A DNA stretch of 64,000 nt from Actinomyces sp. B33 (GCF_028437565.1 NZ_JAMRYR010000002.1:403333-467332), one strand, 5' to 3'. Counted from the stretch's first letter, positions 8,638 to 19,039 are shown. Notes: a model not told the origin generated them from the letters alone. Translations and numbers: made by a program.

Positions 8638-10193
8638 GCGCCGACGCGCTGGCGGTCGCCCGAAGCGTCGCGCTCATCGGATTAGAGGGCGCACTCGTCG
8701 ACGTCGAGACCCACGTCGGGCGGGGCATGGTCGCCTTCACCCTCGTCGGCCTGCCCGACGCCTCGCTGCGCGAGTCCAAGGAGCGCGTCCGCTCCGCCCT
8801 CCAGTCGTGCGGTCTGGAGGTCCTCGACTCGAGGGTCACCGTCAATCTCTCGCCGGCTGGACTGCCCAAATCCGGTTCGGGGTTCGACGCGGCGATCGCC
8901 GCGTCTGTCCTCATCGCCGCGGGGAGCCTGCCGCCCGGACCGTTCGACGGGGCGGTCCTCATCGCCGAGCTGGGACTGGACGGGTCGATGAGGCCCGTCC
9001 GCGGGATCCTCCCCGCCCTGATCGCCGCCAGGTCGCAGGGGATCGATCGGGCCGTCGTCGCCTCCGACGGCGTCGACGAGGCCGCGCTGATCCCCGGGAT
9101 GGACGTCGTCGGATTCGACCACCTCGCCGACCTCGTCGCCTGGGCGGGTGGGAAGGCGGCGCGCCCGAGGGCCAGAGGATCCCGATCGGCTCCGGCGGCC
9201 GAACCGGCCCGGAGAACTCCGGAGGAACGAGGGGCCGCCAGTGATCTGGCCGATGTGCGCGGTCAGAACGAGGCGATCGGGGCTCTCGAGGTCGCCGCCG
9301 CGGGCGGCCACCATCTCTTCCTCGTCGGAGAGCCCGGTGCGGGTAAGACGATGCTCGCCTCCCGCCTCGTGACGATCCTGCCGGAGCTCGACGACGCGAC
9401 GGCCCTGACCTCGACCTCACTCCACTCCCTCGCCGGGGAGCTGGGGACCACGCGGCTGATCCGCAGGCCCCCGCTGCAGGCCCCCCATCACTCGGCGACG
9501 ATGGCCTCCCTCATCGGCGGCGGGACGTCGGTGATCCTGCCGGGAGCGGCCTCCCTGGCCCATGGCGGCGTTCTTCTCCTCGACGAGGCCGCAGAGTTCT
9601 CCCCCTCGGTGCTCGACGCGCTGCGGCAACCGCTTGAGGACGGGGAGATCACGATCCACCGGTCGAAGATCCGGGCCCGGTACCCGGCGAAGTTCCAGCT
9701 CGTCCTCGCCTCGAATCCGTGCCCGTGCGGGGGATCGACGCGGGCGCGCCCGTGTACGTGCTCCTCCCTGGCCCGGCGTCGTTACATGTCGCGCCTGTCC
9801 GGGCCGCTCCTCGATCGCATCGACATCACCGTCGCCATGCGCGCCCCCACTCGGGCGGACCTCGCCGTCGGCCCGGGACCGTCATCGGCCCAGGTGCGCG
9901 AGAGGGTATCGGCCGCGAGGCAGAGGGCTCGACATCGGCTCGCCTCCACCCCGTGGAGGGTCAACGCCGAGTTGCCGGGCCGGTGGCTGAGAACCGAATC
10001 GGGGATCGATCCGAGGATCGTCGACTCCCTCGACCGGGCGGTCGACCGGGGGACCGTGTCGATGCGCGGCGCCGACCGGGTCCTGCGCCTCATGTGGACC
10101 CTCGCCGATCTCGACGGCCGCCCCGCCCCCGATCAGTGCGACGTGGCGCGCGCCCTTCAACTGAGAACAGGAGGACCCCATGGGGATCTGTGA
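8634..10193 (+). CDS. comM: YifB/ComM Mg-chelatase-like AAA ATPase
   Basis: AAA+ ATPase of the ComM/YifB family. ComM in Vibrio is a helicase that drives branch migration during natural transformation. The 519-residue protein has the N-terminal Lon-like/ChlI domain (VGRGMVAFTLVGLPDASLRESKERVRSAL), Walker A GEPGAGKT at about 234-241, Walker B LLLDEAAEF, and the Cys-rich sensor CPCGG--RPCTC followed by R-Y-SRLSGPLLDRIDI. It starts with a GTG overlapping yraN and its 3' end overlaps dprA by 14 bases. It belongs to a yraN-comM-dprA DNA-processing set. Confidence 0.94.
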   Translation: MSADALAVARSVALIGLEGALVDVETHVGRGMVAFTLVGLPDASLRESKERVRSALQSCGLEVLDSRVTVNLSPAGLPKSGSGFDAAIAASVLIAAGSLPPGPFDGAVLIAELGLDGSMRPVRGILPALIAARSQGIDRAVVASDGVDEAALIPGMDVVGFDHLADLVAWAGGKAARPRARGSRSAPAAEPARRTPEERGAASDLADVRGQNEAIGALEVAAAGGHHLFLVGEPGAGKTMLASRLVTILPELDDATALTSTSLHSLAGELGTTRLIRRPPLQAPHHSATMASLIGGGTSVILPGAASLAHGGVLLLDEAAEFSPSVLDALRQPLEDGEITIHRSKIRARYPAKFQLVLASNPCPCGGSTRARPCTCSSLARRRYMSRLSGPLLDRIDITVAMRAPTRADLAVGPGPSSAQVRERVSAARQRARHRLASTPWRVNAELPGRWLRTESGIDPRIVDSLDRAVDRGTVSMRGADRVLRLMWTLADLDGRPAPDQCDVARALQLRTGGPHGDL

Positions 10194-11328
10194 CGAGGCG
10201 ACGCGGCGCGCCGCGTGGTGGACGGGCATCATCGAGCCGGACGACCCCTACGCCCACGCGCTCCGCCTGGCGCTGGGGGACGAGCGGGCGCGCCGGTGGG
10301 CGCAGGCCCCTGAGCCCGGCCCCCTGCCGGATTCGCTCACCGGCCCCGGGAGGGACTGGGCGGGCGCATGGGCCCGGTGGCATCCCCGGTGCTCCGGATG
10401 GGACGTCGATGCCGAACTCGAGGGGGCCGAGCGACGGGGGATCCGGGTGGTCGCCCGGGATGATCCCGAGTGGCCGGAGGCCCTCGACCTGCTCGGCGCG
10501 CATGCGCCGGCGGCCCTCTGGGTCCGGGGCCGGATCCCGCGCCGGCCGTCGGTGTCGATCGTCGGCGCGCGGGCCGCCACGCAGGCGGGCATCAGGACGG
10601 CCCGGGACCTCGCGTTCGAACTGTCCGATCGAGGCCGCGTCGTCGTCTCCGGCGGGGCCTTCGGCATCGACATCGCCGCGCACCGCGGGGCCCTCGACGC
10701 CGGCGCCCCGACTGTCGCCGTCATGGCCGGCGGCCTGGCGAACCCCTATCCGAAGGCCCACGTCGACGACTTCACGAGGATCGTCGATTCCGGCGGGGCT
10801 CTCGTCTCGGAGGTTCCTCCGTCCTGGCGCCCCGCCGCCTGGCGGTTCCTCGGGCGCAACCGCGTGATCGCCGCCTGGGGCGCGGGCACGGTCGTCGTCG
10901 AGGCCGGGGAGAGGTCGGGGGCCCTGGCGACGGCCAGGCGCGCGCTCGATCTGGGACGGCCCGTCGGGGCCGTTCCGGGCCCCCTCTCGTCCCACGCCTC
11001 GAAGGGGTGTCATGCGCTGATGCGCAACGGCGCGGAACTCATCCGGGACGCGGACGACGTCGTCGAGATGATCGACCCGATCGGGGCCGGCGCTCAGGGG
11101 GCCCTCTTCTCCTCGCCCGTCGAGGAGGACCACGGGGCGCATGCCTTGGAGGCGGGCCAGCGCCGCGTGTGGGAGGCCCTTCCCGTGCGTGCTCGCGCGG
11201 GGCTGTCGGCGCTGGCCCGCTCCTCGGGGCTGTCGGAGCGCGAGGTCCTCGTGGCCCTCGCCGGCCTCGAACTCGCCGGGTGGGTCGTCTCCGACTCATC
11301 GGGATGGCGGAGGAGGCGGGTAGCATGA
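10180..11328 (+). CDS. dprA: DNA-processing protein DprA
   Basis: DprA/Smf family, 382 residues. It binds incoming single-stranded DNA and loads RecA in transformable bacteria; many non-competent species also have it. The Rossmann-like core is clear: SIVGARAATQAG-RTARDLA, VVSGGAFGIDIAAHRGAL, TVAVMAGGLANPYPKAH and SEVPPSWRP---RFLGRNRVIAA. The last 70 residues form a winged-helix-like domain. An AGGAGG site seven bases upstream supports the ATG, inside comM. The stop overlaps xerC as ATGA. Confidence 0.95.
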   Translation: MGICDEATRRAAWWTGIIEPDDPYAHALRLALGDERARRWAQAPEPGPLPDSLTGPGRDWAGAWARWHPRCSGWDVDAELEGAERRGIRVVARDDPEWPEALDLLGAHAPAALWVRGRIPRRPSVSIVGARAATQAGIRTARDLAFELSDRGRVVVSGGAFGIDIAAHRGALDAGAPTVAVMAGGLANPYPKAHVDDFTRIVDSGGALVSEVPPSWRPAAWRFLGRNRVIAAWGAGTVVVEAGERSGALATARRALDLGRPVGAVPGPLSSHASKGCHALMRNGAELIRDADDVVEMIDPIGAGAQGALFSSPVEEDHGAHALEAGQRRVWEALPVRARAGLSALARSSGLSEREVLVALAGLELAGWVVSDSSGWRRRRVA

Positions 11329-12245
11329 CGGACATGCGCGAGTCCAGCCCCTACGAGCAGTGGCTCGACCACCTCGAGCACTCCCGAGGGCTGTCCGAGC
11401 ACACGGTGCGGGCCTACGGGTCGGATGTCCTGTCCCTGCTCGAGTCCCTCGGCCCGGGAGGGGGGGCGACGGCGGAGGACCTGCGCTCCCTCGTCCGCCC
11501 GCGGGCCCTGCGATCATGGCTCTCGGCCCGGGCCGCGACCGGGGCCTCGCGGTCCTCGCTGTCGCGTCAGACCTCGTCGATCCGAAGTTTCTGCTCTTGG
11601 GCGAAGGATCACGGGATCCTCGATAAGGACCCCTCGCTGGTCCTCATGTCGGCGCGGCCCGACCAGCGCCTCCCGCGCGTCATCGACGAGGACGATGCCG
11701 CCATGCTCCTCGACCATGCGCGCGCCCGATCCGTCGACGGACCCGTCGCCCTGAGGGACTGGGCGATCCTGGAGACGATCTACGCGACCGGGATCCGCGT
11801 CGCCGAACTGTGCTCCCTCGACACGGGCTCGATCGACACGGCGTCGGCGACGCTACGGGTCGTCGGCAAGGGAGATAAGGAGCGGACCGTGCCCTTCACC
11901 GACGAAGCCGGGCGAGCCCTTGGGGCGTGGATGGAGCGGGGCCGTCCGGCGCTGCTCGGCGCCTCGTCGGGGTGCGCCCTCTTCCTGGGCCGGCGCGGGG
12001 GGAGGATCGACCAGAGGATCGTGCGGACGATGATCCACCGGATGTGCGCGATCGCGGGCGTGCGCGATCTCGCCCCCCATGCGCTGCGCCACACGACGGC
12101 GACCCACCTCCTTCAGGGAGGCGCCGATCTGCGCGCCGTCCAGGAGATCCTCGGTCACTCCTCCCTGCGGACGACCCAGCGCTACACCCATGTCGATGCG
12201 GGGCGGCTCTCATCGGTCTACCGTCAGGCCCACCCGCGGGCATGA
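11325..12245 (+). CDS. xerC: Tyrosine recombinase XerC
   Basis: Site-specific tyrosine recombinase, most like XerC, which resolves chromosome dimers at dif with XerD. The 306-residue product has the N-terminal SAM-like core-binding domain (1-105) and the catalytic set Arg158, Lys182, His252, Arg255, His278 and nucleophile Tyr287. GGAGG precedes the ATG at 11325. Its place after dprA and before an M23 gene and rpsB is the conserved actinobacterial xerC location. It is not next to any integron, transposon or att site, so a mobile integrase is unlikely. Confidence 0.93.
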   Translation: MTDMRESSPYEQWLDHLEHSRGLSEHTVRAYGSDVLSLLESLGPGGGATAEDLRSLVRPRALRSWLSARAATGASRSSLSRQTSSIRSFCSWAKDHGILDKDPSLVLMSARPDQRLPRVIDEDDAAMLLDHARARSVDGPVALRDWAILETIYATGIRVAELCSLDTGSIDTASATLRVVGKGDKERTVPFTDEAGRALGAWMERGRPALLGASSGCALFLGRRGGRIDQRIVRTMIHRMCAIAGVRDLAPHALRHTTATHLLQGGADLRAVQEILGHSSLRTTQRYTHVDAGRLSSVYRQAHPRA

Positions 12246-12920
12246 CCGATCAGGCGCTCGCTCGGCGCGCAGTTCGGTGAGCGCGAGGAAACGGCGGGCG
12301 ACGTAGCGATCACGCGCTCGCTCGGCGCGGAGGGCCCGTCCGCGCCGGCCGATCCGCGTGAGGGCCCCTGATCCAAGAGGGGGGACGACCCCGTCCGGCG
12401 GGATCGGGGACGAGTCCGCCCCGCCGTCCCACGGCTTGAGGTGGGCCGGGCCGGTGAGCATCCGCAGGGGATCGATATAGCGCTTCGGACCGGTTCTCGC
12501 GCCCCAATGAAGGGGGCCGGGATCGTGTCCGGGCTCGACGACGGCGATCGGCCGGCCGGCCGCCACGTCCTCGCCGACTGCGACGAGGGGGAGGACGGGT
12601 TCGAAGGACGACGTGACCGAGCCGTGATCGATGGCGACGACGCCGCGGTCGACGATCCGTCCGGCGACGGTCACGGTGCCCGGGGCGGGGGCGACGATGA
12701 GGCTCCCGATCGGGGCCGCCAGATCGACTCCCCGGTGGCCGGGGAGCCAGTCGCGCGCCGGGGGGAGGAAAGCCCGGGTCACGGGCACCGGCCCGGAGGT
12801 GGGCCACCGCCACGTCGGATCGTGGACCGGCGCCGCCGACGAGCAGTAGGCGCGCGCTCCTACCGCGAGGAGGCAGGAGGCCGCGAGGACGGGGAGGACT
12901 CGATGACGGAGGAAGGCCAT
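12210..12920 (-). CDS. Secreted M23-family peptidase-like protein
   Basis: LytM-type peptidoglycan hydrolase-like protein, 236 residues. It has an N-terminal signal sequence (hydrophobic 9-23 with ARAYCSS), then HRGVD (His62, Asp66), APAPGTVTVAG and LHWGARTG----DPLRML (His138). In the classical motif HLH the first His is a general base; here the position is Pro, as in the actinobacterial HWG subgroup found upstream of rpsB. Catalysis may therefore differ from lysostaphin-type enzymes. The ATG at 12920 is chosen because the signal peptide follows directly. The 3' ends of this gene and xerC overlap by 36 bases. Confidence 0.85.
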   Translation of the reverse strand: MAFLRHRVLPVLAASCLLAVGARAYCSSAAPVHDPTWRWPTSGPVPVTRAFLPPARDWLPGHRGVDLAAPIGSLIVAPAPGTVTVAGRIVDRGVVAIDHGSVTSSFEPVLPLVAVGEDVAAGRPIAVVEPGHDPGPLHWGARTGPKRYIDPLRMLTGPAHLKPWDGGADSSPIPPDGVVPPLGSGALTRIGRRGRALRAERARDRYVARRFLALTELRAERAPDRSCPRVGLTVDR

Positions 12921-13282
12921 GCGCCGAGCCTGGTCGCCCCCGTCCGTCGACGCGACTGCGCAAGAGGTGGGCTGTGGACGGCGGGACGGGACGGCCCCCT
13001 GTGGACGAGCGCGGAGAGGAGCGTCACATCCTCGTCGATCGGAGCCGATACCGACGTGGTCTAAACTACTGGGGCACCCGTTCGCGCGGGTGACTTCGCG
13101 TGCCATTTCCGCGTCCCCCGTCATCGGCGGTTCGGGCGCGGGGCGCGGCGCCGCGGTCCTTTAGTTAGGAGGCGCCGGTCATGGCACTAGGGCCCGAACC
13201 GGGGCTTCCGGCCGGGCGTCAACCCAATATCACGGGGCGTCGAGCCCCGAAGATCCCGCGGAAGCGGGGGAAGGACGATGCA
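12921..13282 (+). promoter_or_regulatory. rpsB promoter and long leader
   Basis: This is a 362-base gap with no annotated gene. TAAACT at 13062-13067 is a good -10, followed by a CACCCG/CGGGTG hairpin (13075-13092). AGGAGG at 13167-13172 lies eight bases before an ATG at 13181 that reads in frame, without a stop, into rpsB. Further GC-rich dyads occur near 13234-13265. The 5' part overlaps the probable promoter of the divergent M23 gene. Confidence 0.55.
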
Positions 13283-14119
13283 ATGGCAGTCGTCACCATG
13301 CGCCAGCTCCTGGAGTCCGGCGTCCACTTCGGCCACCAGACCCGACGCTGGAACCCGAAGATGAAGCGCTTCATCCTCACCGAGCGCAACGGCATCTACA
13401 TCATCGACCTGCAGCAGACGATCGCCGATATCGACATCGCCTACGACTTCGTCAAGCAGACGGTCGCCCACGGCGGGATCATCCTCTTCGTCGGCACGAA
13501 GAAGCAGGCCCAGGAGGCCGTCGCCGAGCAGGCGCAGCGCGTCGGCATGCCCTACGTCAACCACCGTTGGCTCGGCGGCATGCTCACCAACTTCAACACG
13601 GTCTCCAAGCGCCTCCAGCGCATGAAGGAGCTCGAGCAGATCGACTTCGAGGACGTCGCCGCCTCCGGCCACACCAAGAAGGAACTCCTGATGATGAGCC
13701 GTGAGAAGGACAAGCTCACGCGCACCCTCGGCGGCATCCGCGACATGGTCAAGGTCCCCTCGGCCGTGTGGATCGTCGATCCGAAGAAGGAGCACCTGGC
13801 CGTCTCCGAGGCCCGCAAGCTCAACATCCCGATCGTCGCGATCCTCGACACCAACGCCGACCCCGACGAGGTCGACTACCGGATCCCCGGCAACGACGAC
13901 GCGATCCGCGCCGTCGCCCTGCTGACCCGCGTCATCGCCGACGCCGTCGCCGACGGCCTCCTCGCCCGCTCCGAGGCCCGCAAGCCCTCGGGCGAGCAGG
14001 CCGACGCCGCCGCCGAGCCGCTGGCCGAGTGGGAGCGCGAGCTCCTGGCCGGCGACTCCGCCGAGCAGGCCGACGCCGCCCCCGAGCAGCCGGCCGCCGA
14101 GGCCCCCGCCCAGGACTGA
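13283..14119 (+). CDS. rpsB: 30S ribosomal protein S2
   Basis: uS2, which recruits S1 to the 30S subunit. The 278-residue form starting at 13283 begins [26 protein letters not shown], the family N-terminus, with GAAGGA about nine bases upstream. Other markers are [32 protein letters not shown] and [10 protein letters not shown]. The C-terminal 40 residues are Ala/Glu-rich. An upstream in-frame ATG at 13181 has a better ribosome binding site and would add 34 residues (see findings). Tsf follows 26 bases later. Confidence 0.96.
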   Translation: MAVVTMRQLLESGVHFGHQTRRWNPKMKRFILTERNGIYIIDLQQTIADIDIAYDFVKQTVAHGGIILFVGTKKQAQEAVAEQAQRVGMPYVNHRWLGGMLTNFNTVSKRLQRMKELEQIDFEDVAASGHTKKELLMMSREKDKLTRTLGGIRDMVKVPSAVWIVDPKKEHLAVSEARKLNIPIVAILDTNADPDEVDYRIPGNDDAIRAVALLTRVIADAVADGLLARSEARKPSGEQADAAAEPLAEWERELLAGDSAEQADAAPEQPAAEAPAQD

Positions 14120-14145
14120 CTCCACTTCCAGGAAGGAACACCGTA

Positions 14146-14973
14146 ATGGCGAACTTCACCGCCGCCGACGTCAAGGCGCTGCGCGAGCAGACCGGCGCCG
14201 GCATGATGGACGTTAAGAAGGCCCTGACCGAGGCCGACGGAGACGCCGAGAAGGCGCTCGAGATCATCCGCCTCAAGGGCCTCAAGTCCCTGTCCAAGCG
14301 CGAGGGCCGCTCGGCCTCCGCCGGCCTCCTGGCCGCCCAGAGCGCCGATGGCGTGGGCGTCCTCGTCGAGGTCAACTCCGAGACCGATTTCGTCGCGAAG
14401 AACCAGAAGTTCATCGACTTCGCGACCGAGGTCCTCGCTGCGGCCGTCGCCTCCGGCGCCGCCGACGTCGAGACCCTCCTGGCCGCCCCCATGGGCGACA
14501 GCACCGTTCAGGATCAGCTCAACTCGATGGCCGCGGTCATCGGCGAGAAGCTCCAGATCGGCCGGGTCGTGCGCGTCGAGGGCGAGAACGTCGACCTCTA
14601 CCTGCACCAGACCAGCCCGGACCTGCCCCCGCAGGTTGGTGTCTTCGTCGCCACCGATGCCGCGGGAGCCCCCGTCGCCCACGACATCGCGATGCACGTC
14701 GCCGCCTACATGCCGCTCTACCTCGACCGCGAGCACGTTCCCGCGGACGTCCTCGAGAAGGAGCGGGCGACCCTGGAGAAGATCACCCTCGAAGAGGGCA
14801 AGCCCGAGCACATCGTCGGCAAGATCGTCGACGGGCGCATCGAGGCCTTCTTCAAGGACAACTGCCTGGTCGACCAGGCATTCGCCCGCGACCCCTCGAA
14901 GTCCGTCGGCAAGGTCCTCGACGAGGCCGGCGCGAAGGTCACCGACTTCGTGCGCGTCCACGTCGGAGCCTGA
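14146..14973 (+). CDS. tsf: Elongation factor Ts
   Basis: Nucleotide exchange factor that regenerates EF-Tu-GTP. The 275-residue protein has the N-terminal UBA-like segment ([28 protein letters not shown], 6-33) and the core with [10 protein letters not shown], followed by MHVAA--P-YL and the C-terminal CLVDQ-F---PS-SV. A GGAAGGA lies upstream of the ATG. It is co-transcribed with rpsB and followed by a strong hairpin. Confidence 0.97.
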   Translation: MANFTAADVKALREQTGAGMMDVKKALTEADGDAEKALEIIRLKGLKSLSKREGRSASAGLLAAQSADGVGVLVEVNSETDFVAKNQKFIDFATEVLAAAVASGAADVETLLAAPMGDSTVQDQLNSMAAVIGEKLQIGRVVRVEGENVDLYLHQTSPDLPPQVGVFVATDAAGAPVAHDIAMHVAAYMPLYLDREHVPADVLEKERATLEKITLEEGKPEHIVGKIVDGRIEAFFKDNCLVDQAFARDPSKSVGKVLDEAGAKVTDFVRVHVGA

Positions 14974-14984
14974 CCCGCCGTCAT

Positions 14985-15009
14985 GGCCCCGCCCGCATTG
15001 GGCGGGGCC
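14985..15009 (+). terminator. Terminator after tsf
   Basis: A perfect 10-bp stem GGCCCCGCCC / GGGCGGGGCC with loop GCATT is followed by ATTACGCTGTT. It ends the rpsB-tsf unit. Confidence 0.8.
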
Positions 15010-15061
15010 ATTACGCTGTTCAGATAACACCGTCCTCACGAACCACCGAGAAGGGAACCCC

Positions 15062-15778
15062 ATGACCACCAACCGACGCGTCCTCCTCAAACTCTCCGGA
15101 GAGGCCTTCGGCGGCGGCGCCGTGGGGCTGGACCCCGCAGTGGTGCGCAGCGTCGCCCAGCAGATCGCCGAGGCCGTTCGCCAGGGCGTCGAGGTCGCCA
15201 TCGTCGTCGGCGGCGGCAACTTCTTCCGCGGAGCCCAACTCGCCAAGGCCGGGATGGACCGCGCCCGCGCCGACTACATGGGGATGCTCGGGACCGTGAT
15301 GAACGCCCTCGCCCTTCAGGACTTCATCGAGCAGGCCGGCGCCGCGGCGCGCGTCCAGTCGGCGATCCAGATGACCCAGGTCGCCGAGCCCTACATCCCG
15401 TTGCGCGCGATCCGCCACCTCGAGAAGGGGCGCGTCGTCATCTTCGGCGCCGGAGCGGGAATGCCGTACTTCTCGACCGACACGGTCTCGGCCCAGCGCG
15501 CCCTCGAGACCCACTGCGATGAGCTCCTCGTCGCGAAGAACGGCGTCGACGGAGTCTACGACGACGACCCGAACCGCAATCCGCGGGCCCGGCGCTTCGA
15601 CGAGCTGACCTACTCCGAGGCGCTGACGCGGGACCTCAAGGTCATCGACGCCACCGCCCTGGCCCTGTGCCGTGACAACGGGTTGACGACCAGGATTTTC
15701 GGAATGTCCGATCCTGGGAATGTCACGACCGCCCTGCTCGGTGGAACAATCGGTACGCTTGTCACGGCACACGACTGA
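15062..15778 (+). CDS. pyrH: Uridylate kinase
   Basis: UMP kinase (UMP to UDP), hexameric amino-acid-kinase-fold enzyme, 238 residues. Visible motifs are [11 protein letters not shown] (8-18), [11 protein letters not shown] (47-57), the [11 protein letters not shown] helix, [24 protein letters not shown] and [13 protein letters not shown]. The ATG at 15062 has GAAGGGA upstream. It follows a terminator, so a promoter probably lies between 15010 and 15061 (CAGATA near 15020 is one weak candidate). Confidence 0.97.
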   Translation: MTTNRRVLLKLSGEAFGGGAVGLDPAVVRSVAQQIAEAVRQGVEVAIVVGGGNFFRGAQLAKAGMDRARADYMGMLGTVMNALALQDFIEQAGAAARVQSAIQMTQVAEPYIPLRAIRHLEKGRVVIFGAGAGMPYFSTDTVSAQRALETHCDELLVAKNGVDGVYDDDPNRNPRARRFDELTYSEALTRDLKVIDATALALCRDNGLTTRIFGMSDPGNVTTALLGGTIGTLVTAHD

Positions 15779-15794
15779 AACCATAGGAGCCCCA

Positions 15795-16352
15795 GTGATC
15801 GACGATATCCTCCTCGAAGCAGAGGAAAAGATGGACAAGGCCGTCGAGGCCGCCTCCGGCGAATTCGCCAACATCCGCACCGGGCGCGCGACGTCCGGGA
15901 TGTTCGACCAGCTCCTCGTGGACTACTACGGGTCGCCGACGCCCATGCAGCAGCTCGCGTCCTTCCAGATCCCCGAGGCCCGCACCGTCCTCATCTCGCC
16001 CTTCGACCGCACCGCGACCCAGGAGATCCTCAAGACCCTGCGCGAGTCAGACCTGGGCGTCAACCCGACCGACGACGGCAACGTCGTGCGGGTCGTCCTG
16101 CCGGCCCTGACCGAGGAGCGCCGTCGCGACTACGTCAAGCAGGCCAAGGGCAAGGCGGAGGACGCCCGGGTCGCCGTGCGCAACGTGCGCCGCAAGGCCA
16201 AGGAGTCCCTCGACCGCTTGAAGAAGGACGGCGAGGCCGGCGAGGACGAGGTCGATCGCGCCGAGAAGGCCCTCGAGGCCGCGACCAAGGCGCACACCGA
16301 TTCCATCGACGCTCTCCTGGCCGCCAAGGAGAGCGAGCTCCTGACGATCTGA
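15795..16352 (+). CDS. frr: Ribosome recycling factor
   Basis: RRF splits post-termination ribosomes with EF-G. The 185-residue product shows RTGRA (31-35), [48 protein letters not shown] and the long C-terminal helices. The GTG start at 15795 has TAGGAG upstream and gives the family N-terminus. The TGA overlaps the cdsA ATG as TGATG, so the pyrH-frr-cdsA-rlmN genes form a tight operon. Confidence 0.97.
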   Translation: MIDDILLEAEEKMDKAVEAASGEFANIRTGRATSGMFDQLLVDYYGSPTPMQQLASFQIPEARTVLISPFDRTATQEILKTLRESDLGVNPTDDGNVVRVVLPALTEERRRDYVKQAKGKAEDARVAVRNVRRKAKESLDRLKKDGEAGEDEVDRAEKALEAATKAHTDSIDALLAAKESELLTI

Positions 16353-17248
16353 TGACGACCGAATCCCCCTCCAGCGCGCTGGACCGGATTCTCCACCCCG
16401 GTCCGACCCGGGAGGGGGCGGTCCTGTCCTCCACGGGCAGGGCCGGGCGCAATCTGCCGGCCGCGATCACGACGGGCGTCCTGCTCGCATCGGCCGTGGC
16501 GATCCCCCTCTTCCTCTTCCGCCCGCTTTTCGTCCTCGTCGTCGTCGCCTTGGCCTGGGCGGCGCTGTGGGAGCTCGGGGGGGCCTTCGCCCGGATGGGC
16601 ATCGAACTGACGATGGCCCCCCTGTACGTGGGGGCCGTCGGGATGGTCACCTGCGCCTGGACGCTGGGCCCGGAGGCCCTGCTCTTCGCCCTGTACCTCA
16701 CGGTTTTCGCCGTCATCGCCTGGCGGCTGCTGAGCCCGGGGGCCTCGACCCGGATCATCGACGTCGTCGCCTCGATCTTCGCCGCCGTCTACATCCCCTT
16801 CCTCGCCTCTTTCGTCCTCCTCATGCTCGCCAAGACCGGCGACGCACGGGTTCTGGGGGTCTTCATCCTCCTGATCATCGGCAACGACACCGGGGGATGG
16901 GCCGCGGGCGTTCTCTTCGGCAAGCACCCGATGGCCCCCCGGCTCTCCCCGAAGAAGTCCTGGGAGGGCTTCTGCGGCTCCGTCGTCGCGACGACGGCGA
17001 TCGGCGTCGTCGGCATGTGGTGGCTCGGCGGGCGCCCGGCGTGGGGCCTCCTCCTGGGCGTGTGCGGGGCCGTCGTCGGGACGATGGGGGATCTCACGGA
17101 GTCCCTCATCAAGCGCGAGGCCGGGCTCAAGGACATGTCGGGCCTGCTGCCCGGCCACGGGGGAGTCCTCGACAGGATCGACGCGATCCTCATGTCGGCG
17201 CCCGTCGTCTACATGATCGTCGCGGCAGCGGTGGGAGGGGGCGCATGA
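16352..17248 (+). CDS. cdsA: Phosphatidate cytidylyltransferase
   Basis: Makes CDP-diacylglycerol from phosphatidic acid and CTP, the branch point of phospholipid synthesis. It is an integral membrane protein of 298 residues with about seven to eight hydrophobic segments. The CDS signature is complete: [12 protein letters not shown] (about 206-217) and [32 protein letters not shown] (about 247-278). The start overlaps frr and the stop overlaps rlmN by four bases. Confidence 0.95.
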   Translation: MTTESPSSALDRILHPGPTREGAVLSSTGRAGRNLPAAITTGVLLASAVAIPLFLFRPLFVLVVVALAWAALWELGGAFARMGIELTMAPLYVGAVGMVTCAWTLGPEALLFALYLTVFAVIAWRLLSPGASTRIIDVVASIFAAVYIPFLASFVLLMLAKTGDARVLGVFILLIIGNDTGGWAAGVLFGKHPMAPRLSPKKSWEGFCGSVVATTAIGVVGMWWLGGRPAWGLLLGVCGAVVGTMGDLTESLIKREAGLKDMSGLLPGHGGVLDRIDAILMSAPVVYMIVAAAVGGGA

Positions 17249-18486
17249 GCGTCGAATTCGCCGGAGGGCGCGGTCGGCAGGTGTGGCCCACCGACCAGGC
17301 GCCGGAGGGGGCGACGAGCCCGGATGCCAGGCCGGTCCTGTCCTTCGCCGCTAAGAGGCGCGGCAAGGCCCCCGCGCACCTGGCCGACTTCGACCTGGCG
17401 GGACGCAAGCGGATCCTCACGGAGGCGGGGTTCCCGGCGTTCCGCGCCGATCAGCTCTCCCGTCACTACTTCGAGCGCTTCACCGCCGATCCCGAGGCCA
17501 TGAGCGACCTGCCGGCCTCGATGGACGAGACGATCCGCTCGAACCTCCTGCCGGGATTGGTCACCGAGGTGGCCTCCCTGCGGGCCGACCGTGGGCTGAC
17601 GATCAAGCACCTGTGGGAGCTCTTCGACGGGGCGCGCGTCGAGTCGGTCCTCATGCGCTACCCCGAGCGCACGACCCTGTGCATCTCCTCGCAGGCCGGA
17701 TGCGGCATGGCCTGCCCGTTCTGCGCGACCGGGCAGATGGGGCTGACCCGGAACCTGTCGACCGCCGAGATCATCGATCAGGTGCGCGAGGCGCAGGTCG
17801 CGGCCCGAGATGGGCTGCTCGAGGGCGGGCCGACCCGGCTCTCGAACGTCGTCTTCATGGGGATGGGAGAGCCCCTGGCGAACTACAAGGTCGTCGTGGC
17901 GGCCTTGCGCCGACTCATCGACCCTGCGCCCGAGGGCTTCGGGATGTCGGCGCGCAACATCACGGTCTCCACCGTCGGCCTCGTCCCGGCGATCCGCAAA
18001 CTCGCGGGCGAGGGCATGCCGGTGACCCTCGCGGTGTCCCTCCACGCCCCCGACGACGAGCTGCGCGACGAGCTGATCCCCATCAACTCGCGGTGGAAGG
18101 TCGGTGAGCTCCTCGACGCCGCCCGCTCCTACTTCCTCGCGACGGGCCGGCGCGTGTCCATCGAGTACGCGCTGATCCGGGACATGAACGATCAGGAGTG
18201 GAGGGCCCGGCTCCTGGCCGACGAGCTCAACGCCCGCGGCCACGGATGGGCGCACGTCAACCCGATCCCCCTCAATCCGACCCCCGGGTCGATCTGGACG
18301 GCGTCGACTCGGCGCGCTCAGGACGTTTTCGTCACGACGCTGAGGGACAATGGGATTTCCACGACGATCCGCGATACCCGCGGATCGGACATCGACGGGG
18401 CCTGCGGTCAGCTCGCGACCGCGGTCTCCCGCAAGGCCCGTGCCGCGCGCGCGGCACACGACGAGACGGAGCAGGAGACACGATGA
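17245..18486 (+). CDS. rlmN: Dual-specificity RNA methyltransferase RlmN
   Basis: Radical SAM enzyme that methylates C2 of A2503 in 23S rRNA and A37 in some tRNAs. The 413-residue protein has the iron-sulfur motif CGMACPFC (Cys153, Cys157, Cys160), [10 protein letters not shown], the SLHAP--E-R-ELIP-N segment and the C-terminal resolving cysteine in DGACGQLA. An N-terminal 40-residue extension precedes the usual start of homology. The ATG overlaps the cdsA stop. Confidence 0.95.
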   Translation: MSVEFAGGRGRQVWPTDQAPEGATSPDARPVLSFAAKRRGKAPAHLADFDLAGRKRILTEAGFPAFRADQLSRHYFERFTADPEAMSDLPASMDETIRSNLLPGLVTEVASLRADRGLTIKHLWELFDGARVESVLMRYPERTTLCISSQAGCGMACPFCATGQMGLTRNLSTAEIIDQVREAQVAARDGLLEGGPTRLSNVVFMGMGEPLANYKVVVAALRRLIDPAPEGFGMSARNITVSTVGLVPAIRKLAGEGMPVTLAVSLHAPDDELRDELIPINSRWKVGELLDAARSYFLATGRRVSIEYALIRDMNDQEWRARLLADELNARGHGWAHVNPIPLNPTPGSIWTASTRRAQDVFVTTLRDNGISTTIRDTRGSDIDGACGQLATAVSRKARAARAAHDETEQETR

Positions 18487-19034
18487 GCGAGGCCTTCCCG
18501 ACCGTGGGATTCTTCCACAAGGGCTACGATCCCGATTCGGTCGACGCCTTCTTCGAGGATGCACGCCGCGCCTACGAGGGGGGCGTGCCCGCCGAGCAGT
18601 TCAGCGCCGAGCAGGTCCGCCAGGCGACGTTCACCCTGACGCGCCGCGGCTACCGCATCGACGCCGTCGACTCGGCGATGAACCGCCTGGAGGCGGCCTT
18701 CGTCCAGCGGGACCGCGCCGACCATGTCGCGGTCAACGGGGAATCCGCCTGGTACGACCGCGTGGCCGACCGGGCGACGACCCTCTACCCGCGTCTTCAG
18801 CGCCCCCGCGGCGAGCGCTTCGCCCATCCCCAGTCGGGACGCGGCTACGCCATCGACGAGGTCGATGATCTCCTCGAGCGCCTCGCCGCCTACTTCGACG
18901 ACCGGGGGGACATCACCGCCGACGAGATCCGCCAGGCCGTGTTCCAATCGGCCCGCGGATCGAAGGCCTACGCGGAGGGCCCGGTCGACGCCTATCTGGG
19001 ACGCGCCATCGAGATCCTCCTGGCCGTCGACTGA
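18483..19034 (+). CDS. DivIVA-domain repeat protein
   Basis: Protein of 183 residues made of DivIVA-like short motifs, function unknown. The pattern GY-xx-VD is seen four times: [12 protein letters not shown] (about 14-25), [37 protein letters not shown] and [15 protein letters not shown]. DivIVA-domain proteins often sense membrane curvature or organise polar growth in actinobacteria. This one lacks a long coiled-coil tail, so it is not Wag31. The start overlaps the rlmN stop as ATGA and dxr begins five bases after its stop, so it is expressed with them. Confidence 0.7.
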   Translation: MSEAFPTVGFFHKGYDPDSVDAFFEDARRAYEGGVPAEQFSAEQVRQATFTLTRRGYRIDAVDSAMNRLEAAFVQRDRADHVAVNGESAWYDRVADRATTLYPRLQRPRGERFAHPQSGRGYAIDEVDDLLERLAAYFDDRGDITADEIRQAVFQSARGSKAYAEGPVDAYLGRAIEILLAVD

Positions 19035-19039
19035 GCCCG

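Noticed and set aside
11325..12245. xerC as the integrase of a mobile element.
   Set aside because: The neighbours are core genes (dprA, M23, rpsB) in conserved order, and no att repeats are present.
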